Source of the DNA: CAWHQZ01 sp963831645 | GTDB taxonomy: Bacteria > Pseudomonadota > Alphaproteobacteria > Rhizobiales > Aestuariivirgaceae | Direction of reading: 5' to 3' | Assembly: GCA_963831645.1 (NCBI GenBank) | Contig: CAWHQZ010000023.1 | Span: 62,001 to 126,000, forward strand | DNA: 64,000 nt | Shown: positions 10,434-18,370 of the stretch, one piece after another | Layout: every line of letters starts with the position of its first letter | Position numbering within the stretch: the stretch's first letter is position 1 | Translations under genes and position numbers: made by a program | Notes under the pieces: generated by a model | The model's input: the letters and a program-made list of their open reading frames with translations, nothing else | Database searches by the model: none | Told to the model about the DNA's origin: nothing

Positions 10434-11453
10434 ATGGCGAGCGCCGCGGAAGAGCTGTTCGTCCGGGCGCCGGCGCCGCCGCCGGCGCGCCTCGCGCCGG
10501 CCGGGCTCCTCACCTGGCCGATGGCGGCGACCTTCGCCCTGCTCGCCAGCACGCCGCTCTGGCTCGGCGCGATCGGTCTCTACCAGTACCTCGCGCTCGA
10601 GATCGTGATCTGGATGCTGTTCGCGCTCGGCTACAACCTGCTGCTCGGCCACGCCGGGCTGCCGTCCTTCGGCCACGGCGCGTACTTCGGCGTCGGCGCC
10701 TACGGGTTCGGGCTCGCGCAGAAGTACGTTGCAGCGCACCTCTGGCTCGACCTCGGCCTCGCGGTGCTCGCGGCGGCGCTCGCCGGCGCGATCGTCGCCG
10801 CGTTCATCTCCCACCGGCGCGGGATCTACTACGCCCTCCTCACGATCGCGTTCGGACAGGTGTTCTGGTTCGTGGCGATCAAGTGGCACAGCGTCACCGG
10901 GCGGCGAGGACGGCCTCCTCAACCTCAAGCGCCTGCCCGCCGAGTTCGGGTTCGCGAGCCGTGAGCCTCGCCTCCAACGAGGCGCTCTTCTACTTCGCGT
11001 TCGCGGTGTTCGTGCTGGTGGTGGTCGGCCTGTGGCGGCTCGTGCACTCGCCGTTCGGCCGCATCCTGCACGCCGTGAAGCAGAACGAGATGCGCGCGGC
11101 GTTCGTCGGCCACAACGTGTGGCTCTACAAGTGGCTCGCGTTCGTGATCTCCGCCGCGATCGCCGGCCTCGCCGGGGCCCTCTTCGCGATGGCGCAGCAG
11201 TCCGCCTATCCGAACGTGATGAGCCTGCACAACTCCGGGTTCGTGGTGATGATGGTCCTGATCGGCGGCGGGCTGGTCAGCTTCTGGGGGCCGGTGATCG
11301 GCGCCGCGTTCTTCATCCTCGCGCGCGACCTCCTCGGCGCGTACACCGAGACCTGGCTCCTCTGGTACGGCCTCGCTCTTCATGGCGATGGTCCTCTTCC
11401 GGCCCGAGGGCATCGCCGGGATCTGGCAGAGCGTCGTGGCGCGCAAGCGATGA
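10434..11453 (+). CDS. LIV-type ABC transporter permease, LivM-like, frameshifted
   Basis: About 339 residues with a cytoplasmic N-terminal extension and roughly nine membrane segments. Family features are ALGYNLLLGHAGLPSFGHGA, AFISHRRGIYYALLTIAFGQ, NEMRAAFVGHNVWLYKW and MMVLIGGGLVSFWGPVIGA. One-base insertions near 10903, 10960 and 11383 split it. GGAGGA lies ten bases before the ATG. The stop overlaps the next ATG (ATGA). It should pair with the LivH-like protein coded at 4222-5151, so the transporter is split over two divergent transcripts. Confidence 0.88.
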
Positions 11454-12196
11454 CGCCCGCTCTTCGAGGCCCGCAAGCTCTCCAAGCGCTTCGGCGACGC
11501 CGTCGTGCTCGAGGACGTCAACCTTGCGTTCGCGCCCGGCCGGCTCGCCGGGATCATGGGGCCGAACGGCGCCGGCAAGACGACCTGCTTCAACTGCCTC
11601 ACCGGCCGCTACCGGCCCGACCGCGGCGAGGTCTGGTTCGCCGGCGAGAACATCACCGGCCTCGCCCCGCGCGAGATCGCGCGCCGCGGCATCGCCCGCT
11701 CGTTCCAGATCATGAATCTCTTCGACGAGACGAGCGCGCTCGAGAACGTGCTCGTCGCGTTGCCGGGCTTGCGGGCGCGCGGGTTCGACTTCGCGCGCGA
11801 CGCCGCGCGCGCGACCGCGCTCGTCGACGAGGCCGCGTCGGTCCTCGCGCGCGTGGGCCTGCGCGGGAAGGAGCTCGTGCGGGCGAAGAGCCTCTCCTAC
11901 GGCGAGCGGCGGGCGCTCGAGATCGCGGTCGCGCTCGCGCGCGGCCGCGGCTCCTGTTCCTCGACGAGCCGACGGCCGGTCTCGGCGCGGAGGGCACCGC
12001 GCGGCTCGCCGACCTCGTGCGCGAGATCCGGCGCGACCTGACGATCGTGATCATCGAGCACGACATGCGGTTCCTGTTCGGGCTCGCCGACGAGATCTCG
12101 GTCATCCACTGGGGCCAGGTCATCGCGCGCGGCACGCCCGACGAGCTGCGGGCGAACCCGTGGGTGCAGCGGTCGAACCTGGGAGAGCTGGCGTGA
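11450..12196 (+). CDS. LIV-type ABC transporter ATP-binding protein, LivG-like, frameshifted
   Basis: About 248 residues, the usual LivG length. Visible motifs are Walker A GPNGAGKTT, the Q-loop region RSFQIMNLFDE, signature LSYGERR, Walker B LLFLDEP, and the H-loop IIEHDM. An extra base just after the ATG (MTP/LFEARKLSKRFG, near 11457) and a missing base near 11947 (ARG/PRLLFLDEP) disturb the frame. The second is one of the few deletions in the window. Start and stop overlap the neighbouring genes by four bases on both sides, which indicates tight coupling of livM, livG and livF. Confidence 0.88.
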   Translation: MTPALRGPQALQALRRRRRARGRQPCVRARPARRDHGAERRRQDDLLQLPHRPLPARPRRGLVRRREHHRPRPARDRAPRHRPLVPDHESLRRDERARERARRVAGLAGARVRLRARRRARDRARRRGRVGPRARGPAREGARAGEEPLLRRAAGARDRGRARARPRLLFLDEPTAGLGAEGTARLADLVREIRRDLTIVIIEHDMRFLFGLADEISVIHWGQVIARGTPDELRANPWVQRSNLGELA

Positions 12197-12921
12197 GCGC
12201 GGTTCCGGTGCCGCGAACCGGCCCGATACTCGCCATCGAGGACGTCACCGCGTTCTACGGCGAGACCCAGGCCCTCTTCGGGGTCTCGCTCTCGGTCGGC
12301 GCCGGCGAGGCGGTCGCCCTCCTGGGCGCGAACGGCGCGGGCAAGACGACGACGCTGCGGGCGATCCTCGGCCTCACGCGGCCGCGAACCGGGACGGTCC
12401 GCTTCGACGGCCGCGACGCGACCGGCCTCCCCACGCACGAGATCGCGCGCGCCGGCGTCGGCTGGGTGCCCGACGACCGGCGCATCTTCCCCTCGCTCAC
12501 GGTGGCGCGGAACCTCGCGATCGCGCGCAAGCGCTCGCGCTTCCGCGCGTGGACCGAGAAGGAGTGCTGCGAGATTTTCAGCGCGCTCGAGCACCTGCTC
12601 CACCGCGAGTGCGAGAACCTCTCGGGCGGCGAGATGCAGATGGTCGCGATCTCGCGCGCGCTGCTCGGCTCGCCGGGTCTCGTGCTGCTCGACGAGCCGA
12701 CCCAGGGGCTCGCGCCGAAGATCGCGCAGGACGTGATGCGCACGGTGGAGCGTCTGAAGCGCGAGGGGATCGCGGTGCTGCTGGTCGAGCAGAACGTCGC
12801 CGCCGCGCTGGCGGTGGCGGACCGCTGCTACGTCATGGACCGCGGCCGGATCGTGCACGAAGGCCCCGCCCGCGCGCTTGCGGACGACGCGGCGCTGCGC
12901 TCGCGGCTGCTCGGGATCTAG
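12193..12921 (+). CDS. LIV-type ABC transporter ATP-binding protein, LivF-like
   Basis: 242 residues from a GTG that overlaps the livG stop (GTGA). It is intact, with Walker A GANGAGKTT, WVPDDRRIFPSLTV typical of LivF, signature LSGGEMQM, Walker B LVLLDEPTQGLAP, and H-loop LLVEQNV. It is the second nucleotide-binding subunit of the importer, on the cytoplasmic face of the membrane. Confidence 0.92.
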   Translation: MSAVPVPRTGPILAIEDVTAFYGETQALFGVSLSVGAGEAVALLGANGAGKTTTLRAILGLTRPRTGTVRFDGRDATGLPTHEIARAGVGWVPDDRRIFPSLTVARNLAIARKRSRFRAWTEKECCEIFSALEHLLHRECENLSGGEMQMVAISRALLGSPGLVLLDEPTQGLAPKIAQDVMRTVERLKREGIAVLLVEQNVAAALAVADRCYVMDRGRIVHEGPARALADDAALRSRLLGI

Positions 12922-12924
12922 CGA

Positions 12925-13544
12925 ATGGCCGCGCACCGCTCCTCGCCGTGGAGGCCCTCCGCAAGCAATACACGCGCGGGACGCTGAAGCGCGAGGTCAC
13001 CTTCTCGCTCGAGGCCGACTTCCGCGTGCCGGGGCCGGCGATCGTGGGCGTGATGGGCCCGAACGGCTCGGGCAAGACCACGCTCTTCGAGCTGATCACC
13101 GGCTCGAACCTGCCTACCGGCGGGCGCGTGCTCGTCGCCGGCCGCGACATCCACCGCGTCCGCTACCGCGAGCGCGACCGGCTCGCGATCCACTACCACC
13201 AGTCCTACCAGGTGCGCGCGTTCAAGCGGACGGTGCCGAGCTTCATGCTCGAGCCGGCGGCGAGCGACTATCCGCTCGTGCACCTCTTCGACGAGCCGCA
13301 GTTCAGCACCCAGGACGGGTACATCGGGTTCATGCTCGATTTCTTCCGCCGGCTGCGCGGCGAGGACCGGCTGGTGTTCCTGTGCCTGCATCCGACCGAG
13401 CGCTTCCACCTCGACATCCTGCGCGAGACCTGCGAGCGGTTCGTGTTCGTGAATCGCGGCCGGCTCGCGCACGCGCCCGGATGGGCCGAGCTGATGCAGC
13501 TGGAGACGGTGCGGAGCTACCTCGGCGCGCTGGCGCCGGGCTAG
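12925..13544 (+). CDS. Short ABC-type ATPase without a recognisable signature motif
   Basis: About 206 residues. It has a clear Walker A (GVMGPNGSGKTTLFELITG) and a later aromatic/His strand VFLCLHPTERFH that resembles an H-loop. Where LSGGQ and a normal Walker B should be, there is FMLEPAASDYPLVHLFDEPQ, with DEP but no signature. The ATG at 12925 is one frame off from the coding frame (APLLAVEALRKQY), so the start is uncertain or an indel lies near 12932. It directly follows livF and overlaps the lutB fragment tail to tail. It may be an accessory ATPase of this importer; I do not know the family. Confidence 0.6.
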
Positions 13545-14053
13545 GCCGGCGGGGCCTTCCGCTTCCGGTAGAGATCGCGGAAGGTCGTGCCGTGCGGCGC
13601 GGGAAAGTCCCGCTCGCGCGTCCAGCCCGAGCCGCACGGCAGCCGGTGGATGCGGCGCGAGCCGCCGCCGAGGATGCGCAGGTCGCGCCCGGCCCACCGC
13701 GTCGCGAGCGCGTAGAGCCGCGGCCGCTGCGCCATCCAGCCCCACATCCGCAACGCCAGCATCTCGCGCTGCGGCCGCAGACGCCGCTCGAGCTGCTTCT
13801 CGCGCAGCTTGCGCAGGAGGTCCGGCAGCGGGATCCGCACCGGGCACACGACGCCGCACTGGTTGCAGAGCGTCGCCGCGTGCGGGAGGTCGAGCGCGTT
13901 CTCGAGCCCGACGTAGGACGGCGTCAGCACCGCGCCCATCGGCCCGGGGTACACCCAGCCGTACGCGTGCCCCCCGACCGTCTTGTACACCGGGCAGTGG
14001 TTCATGCACGCGCCGCAGCGGATGCAGCGGAGCATCTCCTGCATGTCATCTAT
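13541..14053 (-). pseudogene. lutB: LutB/LldF lactate-utilisation iron-sulfur protein, C-terminal fragment
   Basis: About 170 residues match the end of LutB (L-lactate oxidation complex LutABC). It has the ferredoxin-like cluster motif MLRCIRCGACMNHCPVY, AYGWVYPGPMGAVLTP, and the second motif CNQCGVVCPVRIPLPDLL. The full protein is about 470 residues; roughly the first 300 are absent. The frame continues upstream without a stop into a palindromic repeat and then into a DUF5131 gene fragment, so the native gene was cut at about 14,053. lutA and lutC are not in the window. Codon use and GC match the left side. Confidence 0.8.
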
Positions 14054-14095
14054 CGTCATGCTGGCGAAAGCCGGCATCCAGCTTGGCCAAGGGCC
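14054..14095. repeat. Palindromic repeat (family A, copy 1, degenerate) at the segment border
   Basis: The core is the hairpin GCTGGC-GAAA-GCCGGC, flanked by CGTCAT and ATCCAGC. This is the same layout as the fuller copies at 23402 and 62384, with compensating changes in the stem. Its minus-strand reading gives the familiar SWMPAFASMT string. It marks the point where the GC-rich left part ends. Confidence 0.65.
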
Positions 14096-14149
14096 GTAAT
14101 GCCTGTTACTGACGGGCCAGAAACCCTTTGGATGGTAGCAATGAGAAGC

Positions 14150-14870
14150 GGACACCTCACCGAACTGGAGGAAAGTCGCGGTTGCAATTCCACGAACGCT
14201 CGCCCCACGGGAATTCTGGCGTCCGCCCATGGCCTGCACCGGATATTCGTCCCACGTTCGTCCCGCCAGGGTGCGCCCGCTACGCTTCTTCCGAACGCCG
14301 CCCCATTGCTTGAAGAAGAACGCCACACCCTGCCGGCGGCACTCGTCGCGAAGGGCTTCAACCCACCATGGCTCCATCGGGCGCGCGCCGGGACCGCTTT
14401 CGCCACCGACGATGGCCCAATGTACGTCCGAGAGATCGGCGTCGACGATGGGACCGAGCAGAGGTTCGAACGACACGAACCGGATATGAGCCGGAGTTTC
14501 GCGCAGCAAATCGATGCGAGCGGCGAATTCCTGGCTTTCAACCGATGTGCCTAGCCATACGTTCTCGAGCGCGGGGAAGTAGCCGGTCTTCAGCACGTCG
14601 CGCATGCGCTCCGGGCGCTTTGTGGGTTGAAACGTATGCCAATGCGCCTGTTCCATTACTTCCCACACGCTCCGGACGAAGCTTTCGGGCACCGGCGCTT
14701 GGAACAGGTCCGACATGGAGTTCACGAAGATGCGCAGGGGTCGCCGCCATTTCAGGGGTGCGGCAAGAGCCATTCGTCGAAGTTTGACTCGTCCAGTCCA
14801 TACGGCGCGCCGTCCCGATGTGCGGGTGGTTCCTGCATACTTCTTGACGCCCATCGCGTTCAGGCGTTTT
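14150..14870 (-). pseudogene. Phage Gp37/Gp68-family (DUF5131) protein, N-terminus missing
   Basis: The frame shows the core of this phage- and island-borne family: LNAMGVKKYAG, IFVNSMSDLFQAPVP, AHWHTFQPTKRPERM, NVWLGTSVESQEFAARI, FVSFEPLLGPI, WAIVGGESGPGARPM and FFFKQWGG. The family normally starts with a Cys motif of the type GCxxCYAE, and that part is absent. The sequence before KRLNAMG belongs to the patatin gene, read in another frame. At the other end the frame stays open through the palindrome into lutB. GC content is lower than in the left segment. Probably non-functional. Confidence 0.75.
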
Positions 14871-15262
14871 ATAAATCCATGGTTCGCCGTGCCGACCTTC
14901 GAAGCTTGGGATGCAGAGCCGACTACGCGCCGCACCAAATGGCGTATCATCGAAGATACGCAGCAATTCGCCCTCGAGCGCACGGCTGTCGTACGCGTGA
15001 CACGCGATGCGACGTAGTTTGCGTGCGAGCCGGCCCATTGGCCCTACTGGCGGGAAGATGAGCCCCCCGCGCTCAGTATAGATGTCACAAATCTCGCGGC
15101 CGGTCTTTTCGTGAGCAAGGCAAAGTGCAATGATGCCGCCTGTCGAGGTGCCGGCAATCATGTCGAAGTGCTGCGTTATTGGGCCTCCCTGAAGAAACCG
15201 CACTTCGAGCTCCGACAGGACGGAGGCTGGTAGGATCCCACAGATGCCTCCGCCGTCGATGG
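14866..15262 (-). pseudogene. Patatin-like phospholipase (CapV-like), both ends missing
   Basis: About 130 residues. They carry the oxyanion-hole motif IDGGGICGILPA, the nucleophile elbow IAGTSTGGIIAL (GxSxG), the YTERGGLIFP segment and IPSFEGRHGEPWIYKT. This matches the N-terminal two thirds of patatin-like phospholipases such as CapV, the membrane-degrading effector of type I CBASS. The catalytic Asp region downstream is lost at a sharp junction with the DUF5131 fragment near 14868. The first ten or so residues are lost at the junction with the nucleotidyltransferase fragment near 15260. Confidence 0.7.
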
Positions 15263-15690
15263 GTGTGGGGCCGCGCGACAACCGGAGAGACCATGCTCGC
15301 TGCGCCGATGGTAGCGGGCGCAGCCGGGACGAAGAGGCCGCCGGAGCGTGTATAGCTCTGGCCGCTCGCGCAGATCGCGCGACCGCTCCTCTCGTTGAAT
15401 GTCTTAAGTGATCGAGAGACGACGCGTTCGCCGAAGCGACTACGGAGCCAGTCCTGCAAGTCTTCCAACTGTACATCACCCTGCTTGATGGCTTCGAGGC
15501 CGTTGGCAAGGTCGTGCAATGCGCGAGCGAAACCCAATTGCTGGGTAGCGTTCTCGGGCCAGCGGTCGGTGAAACGATCTTCGCGCCATTCAGGATTGCG
15601 GACGTCTAGAAGCCGTCCTGCGCGAGCAGCCTCGTCTATTGCTCGGGCGGTCCAGCGAGCCTGCCGAATGACCATGTGCGACAGCGACAT
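15262..15690 (-). pseudogene. CD-NTase (SMODS-type nucleotidyltransferase) C-terminal fragment
   Basis: About 140 residues with the pattern VRNPEWREDRFTDRWPE, a helix ALHDLANGLEAI, LRSRFGERVV and a low-complexity end finishing ARPHT. As I recall the family, CBASS cyclases end this way (NP..EdfT..W, LrelFGe, then a short tail ending HTFYG). The catalytic N-terminal domain with its GS and DxD motifs is absent. It lies directly before the patatin fragment in the same direction, which is a CBASS gene pairing. The assignment rests on remembered family patterns and needs a profile search. It could be another helical nucleotidyltransferase tail. Confidence 0.5.
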
Positions 15691-15790
15691 GTCGGGAGTG
15701 GCTGCATGCCCTGCATGGCAGGACACACTTGGCGGGATTTGACAGGGCTGGACCGGCGCGCGCCACGTTTTGGGCTGCAATCATTCTCCG

Positions 15791-15978
15791 GTGGACAGGC
15801 CATGGAGAACAAAGTATGAACATAAAATGCCCGAACGAACGCGAACATGAGGTACCGGAAAGGTCGACCTGCCAACCGACAATCTACGAAAGCCCATTTT
15901 TTCCTATTTTAGGTGAGAAATGACCGAAATTGCGGTGCTTTCTCCGTGCACTCCCATCAAGTCGGGCGACAAACCCGA
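15791..15978. repeat. Repeat R1: left border of small island, with small reading frame
   Basis: This ~190-base segment recurs, diverged, at 18767-18879 plus 20173-20249. The shared blocks are GAGAACAAAGTATGAACATA and, about 90 bases on, CCTATTTTAGG followed by GAGAAATGACCGAA, TTGCGGTGCTTTCTCC and CAAACCC. Copy 1 contains a 21-codon frame (15920-15985, MTEIAVLSPCTP...). Copy 2 keeps the first 12 codons with one change. Whether that peptide is made is unknown. No other gene is visible between 15,691 and 16,283. Confidence 0.6.
15807..15821. promoter_or_regulatory. LexA-type box (GAAC-N7-GAAC), copy 1
   Basis: The sequence GAAC-AAAGTAT-GAAC is the exact direct-repeat form of the alphaproteobacterial LexA operator (GTTC-N7-GTTC on the other strand). 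No recognisable SOS gene follows on either strand. On the minus strand the CD-NTase/patatin fragments lie downstream. Confidence 0.5.
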
Positions 15979-16283
15979 AGCATGATGGCGCAACTTTTCA
16001 GCAGTGAACCGCCGCCGGTTTGCCAGTCGCTTGGAAGCGCGCCAACGCCCCTGTGGAAGCAGGCGCGCTCGCCGAATACCGCGTGCCGTCGAATGGAGAG
16101 CGCGATCGCGGAAGAGCTTGATGTCTTGGTGGTGGGTCGCATCGAGAAGGGCGGGCTGCCCGACTGATTTCTGACCCGGCACTCGCCGGGCACGGCGACC
16201 CGCTGGAAATCCGCAATCTGAAGGCTTGCTTCTAGTCAAAAATACATATAATCGTATAGTGGAAAACCTGGGCACTCGTATGG

Positions 16284-16628
16284 ATGGCCGCGAGCCGCCG
16301 TGACATGCGTGAGCTCCCCACGACTGTCCGGCGCGCCTTTGGCCAGGCGCTGTTCGCTGTTCAGTGCGGCGAGACCCCGCCGGGCGCCAAGCCATTGAAG
16401 GGCTTCGGAGGGTCCGGGGTCCTGGAGTTGCTGGAAAATGACCGCAGCGGCACGTATCGCGCCGTCTATACAGTGCGGTTCGTCACGGCGGTGTATGTGC
16501 TGCATGTCTTTCAGAAGAAGGCAAAGCGGGGCATCGCCACGCCGCTGCAGGAGATTGAAGTGATACGCGAGCGATTGAAACAAGCCGCAGAGTTGCATTC
16601 GGCCAGAGTGGCGGAGAAATCGAGATGA
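16284..16628 (+). CDS. RelE/HigB-type toxin (phage Gp49-like family)
   Basis: 114 residues with the family pattern ASRRDMRELPTTVRRAFGQAL, KPLKGFGGSGVLEL, the YRAVYTVRF strand and VLHVFQKKAKRGIATPLQEI. These are small ribosome-dependent mRNA interferases of type II toxin-antitoxin systems. Toxin precedes antitoxin and the two overlap by four bases (ATGA), the HigBA order. The N-terminus may start a few residues upstream (the preceding codons read like the family) but no start codon is in frame, so ATG 16284 is used. The AT-rich stretch at 16235-16260 is a plausible promoter. Confidence 0.8.
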   Translation: MAASRRDMRELPTTVRRAFGQALFAVQCGETPPGAKPLKGFGGSGVLELLENDRSGTYRAVYTVRFVTAVYVLHVFQKKAKRGIATPLQEIEVIRERLKQAAELHSARVAEKSR

Positions 16629-16966
16629 GTAAGGGCTACGAAGTAGGCAGCGGCAACGTTTTCGCAGATCTGGGTTTCAAAAATTCCGAGCAGGAACTCA
16701 TCAAGGCCAAGCTCACGCTGCAAATCCATAAGCTGCTCAAGGCCCGCAAGCTCACCCAGCACGGTGCGGCAAGGCTGCTCGGCACGACGCAGCCGCAGGT
16801 TTCGGCCCTCATGCGCTGCAAACCTGTGTCCGTCTCGGTGGGTCGTTTGATGGAGTTTCTGACCGTTCTCGGTCAGGACATCGAAGTCACCGTGAAGCCC
16901 GCGGCAAGAAAGAAGACGGGCAACATGAAGGTCGTCGTACGCCAGCCCGGATCGCAGCAAGCATGA
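16625..16966 (+). CDS. XRE/HigA-type antitoxin with helix-turn-helix
   Basis: 113 residues. The helix-turn-helix reads LKARKLTQHGAARLLGTTQPQVSAL and is followed by VSVGRLMEFLTVLGQDIEV, typical of the antitoxins that pair with Gp49-like toxins. The basic tail (KPAARKKTGN and beyond) is unstructured. It should neutralise the upstream toxin and autoregulate the operon. The ATG overlaps the toxin stop. Confidence 0.82.
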   Translation: MSKGYEVGSGNVFADLGFKNSEQELIKAKLTLQIHKLLKARKLTQHGAARLLGTTQPQVSALMRCKPVSVSVGRLMEFLTVLGQDIEVTVKPAARKKTGNMKVVVRQPGSQQA

Positions 16967-17058
16967 CCCCCCGAAGCGGTGGTTGTTCGAGCAAGGGAAA
17001 CCGGGCTGATCGCTTTCGGTGCCGCTAATCTGGGCGCGATGAGCCGACGAAATTCCGG

Positions 17059-17364
17059 ATGAATCCAGCGCGCAAGCCGCAGGCAATCGTGATCGCCGGG
17101 CCGAACGGTGCCGGGAAGACGTCGGCCGCTCCGGACCTTCTTCGCGATGCGGTTGGCATCGACGCTTTCGTCAATGCGGACGTAATCGCCCAGGGACTGG
17201 CGGGGTTCAGCCCGGAGTCGGCGGCAATCGGAGCAGGTAGGGTCATGTTGGCGCGTCTCCGGGAACCGGCAAACGCCCGCGCCGATTTCGCCTTCGAGAG
17301 CACGCTCGCTGGCCGCTCCGCTCATCGCTTGCTAAAGAGGCGGTCGCGCTGCTGGCAGGAGTAG
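17059..17364 (+). pseudogene. Zeta-toxin-like P-loop kinase, truncated
   Basis: About 95 residues match the N-terminus of zeta toxin/AAA-type kinases: IVIAGPNGAGKTSAAPDLL (Walker A), FVNADVIAQGLAGFSPE and FAFESTLAGR. The family is about 190-200 residues, and the C-terminal half with the substrate Arg and lid is absent. The sequence changes character at about 17,335. No epsilon-type antitoxin is beside it. Likely inactive. Confidence 0.7.
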
Positions 17365-17465
17365 AAGGACACTGAGCCGGTGGCGGGGCTGCCCGCTGTC
17401 ATCCGGCGGCAACAATCGGCTGCGATGATTGATCCAGTTAGTTGAGTCAGTACCCTTCCAAACTG

Positions 17466-17496
17466 CCCCGGCTCTCCCCCGGGGTTTTTCTTTTTC
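17466..17496 (+). terminator. Rho-independent terminator candidate
   Basis: A stem CCCCGG/CCGGGG with a seven-base loop is followed by TTTTTCTTTTT. It lies after the zeta-toxin fragment on the plus strand. Confidence 0.55.
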
Positions 17497-17538
17497 GGCG
17501 GAGCAGCGCGCATTGCCGTGAAGCGCGGAAAAAGAACC

Positions 17539-18189
17539 TTAGCTCTGAGCCGCCCGCTTTCGCCTCTTCCACCAACCTGCCGCACCCATCAGTCCAAGCC
17601 CGGCCCCGAAGAGCGGGAGAGCGGCAGGAAGTGGAACGGCCGTGATGTTATAGGACGAGATATTCACCAATGAGCTTCCGGCGAAGCTAAAGTTCGTGTG
17701 TAACCTGACTGAAAATGATGCCGCCAACAACTGCGCCAAGGTCAATGATGACAAATCTAATGCGTCAGCTAATAAGGTTGGTGCTTGGAATATGACATTC
17801 ATGCTTCCGTTTCCGCTCGCCGGTGCAAAAGGCCCGGTTGTCGCGTCCAAATAGAAGTTTGCGAAAATTGCGTTATTTTGTGTGTTCGTGAAATTTACCG
17901 GAACAATGTTTCCTGGTCCGACACTCTCACCATCGACTACCAAACTAGAGACAGTTGCATTATTCCAGAATTGCGCCCCACTTGAATTACCGCTTTGCGG
18001 CGACGCGTCAGCATTGAATAAGACACTACCCGTTATGCTATCGCCGCCGAATATACTCGTACCGCTCACGTTATTATTCAATGTTCCCGAGAAATCGATC
18101 TGAAACGTGGCCGCGATAGTTGATCTCGCACTAACGCAAAGCATCGTTGCGAACACAATCGCGACTGCAACTAACTTGCTTTTGCGCAT
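17539..18189 (-). CDS. VPLPA-CTERM sorting-domain protein (exported, unknown function)
   Basis: About 216 residues. It has an N-terminal signal peptide (MRKSKLVAVAIVFATML to an AA cleavage site), an Asn/Ser-rich beta-type body (GTLNNNVSGTSIFGGDSITG) and the C-terminal sorting tag VPLPAALPLFGAGLGLMGAA followed by WWKRRKR. Such tags are cut by an exosortase and associate with exopolysaccharide. No exosortase is in the window. The ATG at 18189 has AAGGAGG seven bases upstream. The coding region is clearly AT-richer than the flanks, a sign of transfer. Confidence 0.8.
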   Translation of the reverse strand: MRKSKLVAVAIVFATMLCVSARSTIAATFQIDFSGTLNNNVSGTSIFGGDSITGSVLFNADASPQSGNSSGAQFWNNATVSSLVVDGESVGPGNIVPVNFTNTQNNAIFANFYLDATTGPFAPASGNGSMNVIFQAPTLLADALDLSSLTLAQLLAASFSVRLHTNFSFAGSSLVNISSYNITAVPLPAALPLFGAGLGLMGAAGWWKRRKRAAQS

Positions 18190-18370
18190 GGCCATCCTCC
18201 TTGCCTGACGGCAGTATGATCTAACTGCAATTGTCCAATGGCTTGTACCATCGCGCATCGTGCCACCGCGCGGCAACTACCAAATGGTAGTGGTGACGGC
18301 CGGAAACCTCTCCAGCGCCGGGGCGTCTTTTTGGAACCTTTTTCGAGGGCAGCCGCGTTTTAAAGTGGCC

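Noticed and set aside
14456..14480. GGTTCGAACGACACGAACC-like string resembling a tRNA T-arm
   Set aside because: No acceptor stem or anticodon arm around it, and it lies inside the DUF5131 coding sequence.
15085..15509. Reading the CD-NTase and patatin pieces as one natural fusion protein
   Set aside because: The two lie in different frames, and the cyclase end and patatin start are both missing at the joint, which fits a deletion or join rather than a designed fusion.
15913..16167. 84-codon plus-strand frame starting in repeat R1
   Set aside because: Composition is random-like and it is not kept in R2; the shorter frame at 15920 is the one conserved in its first part.
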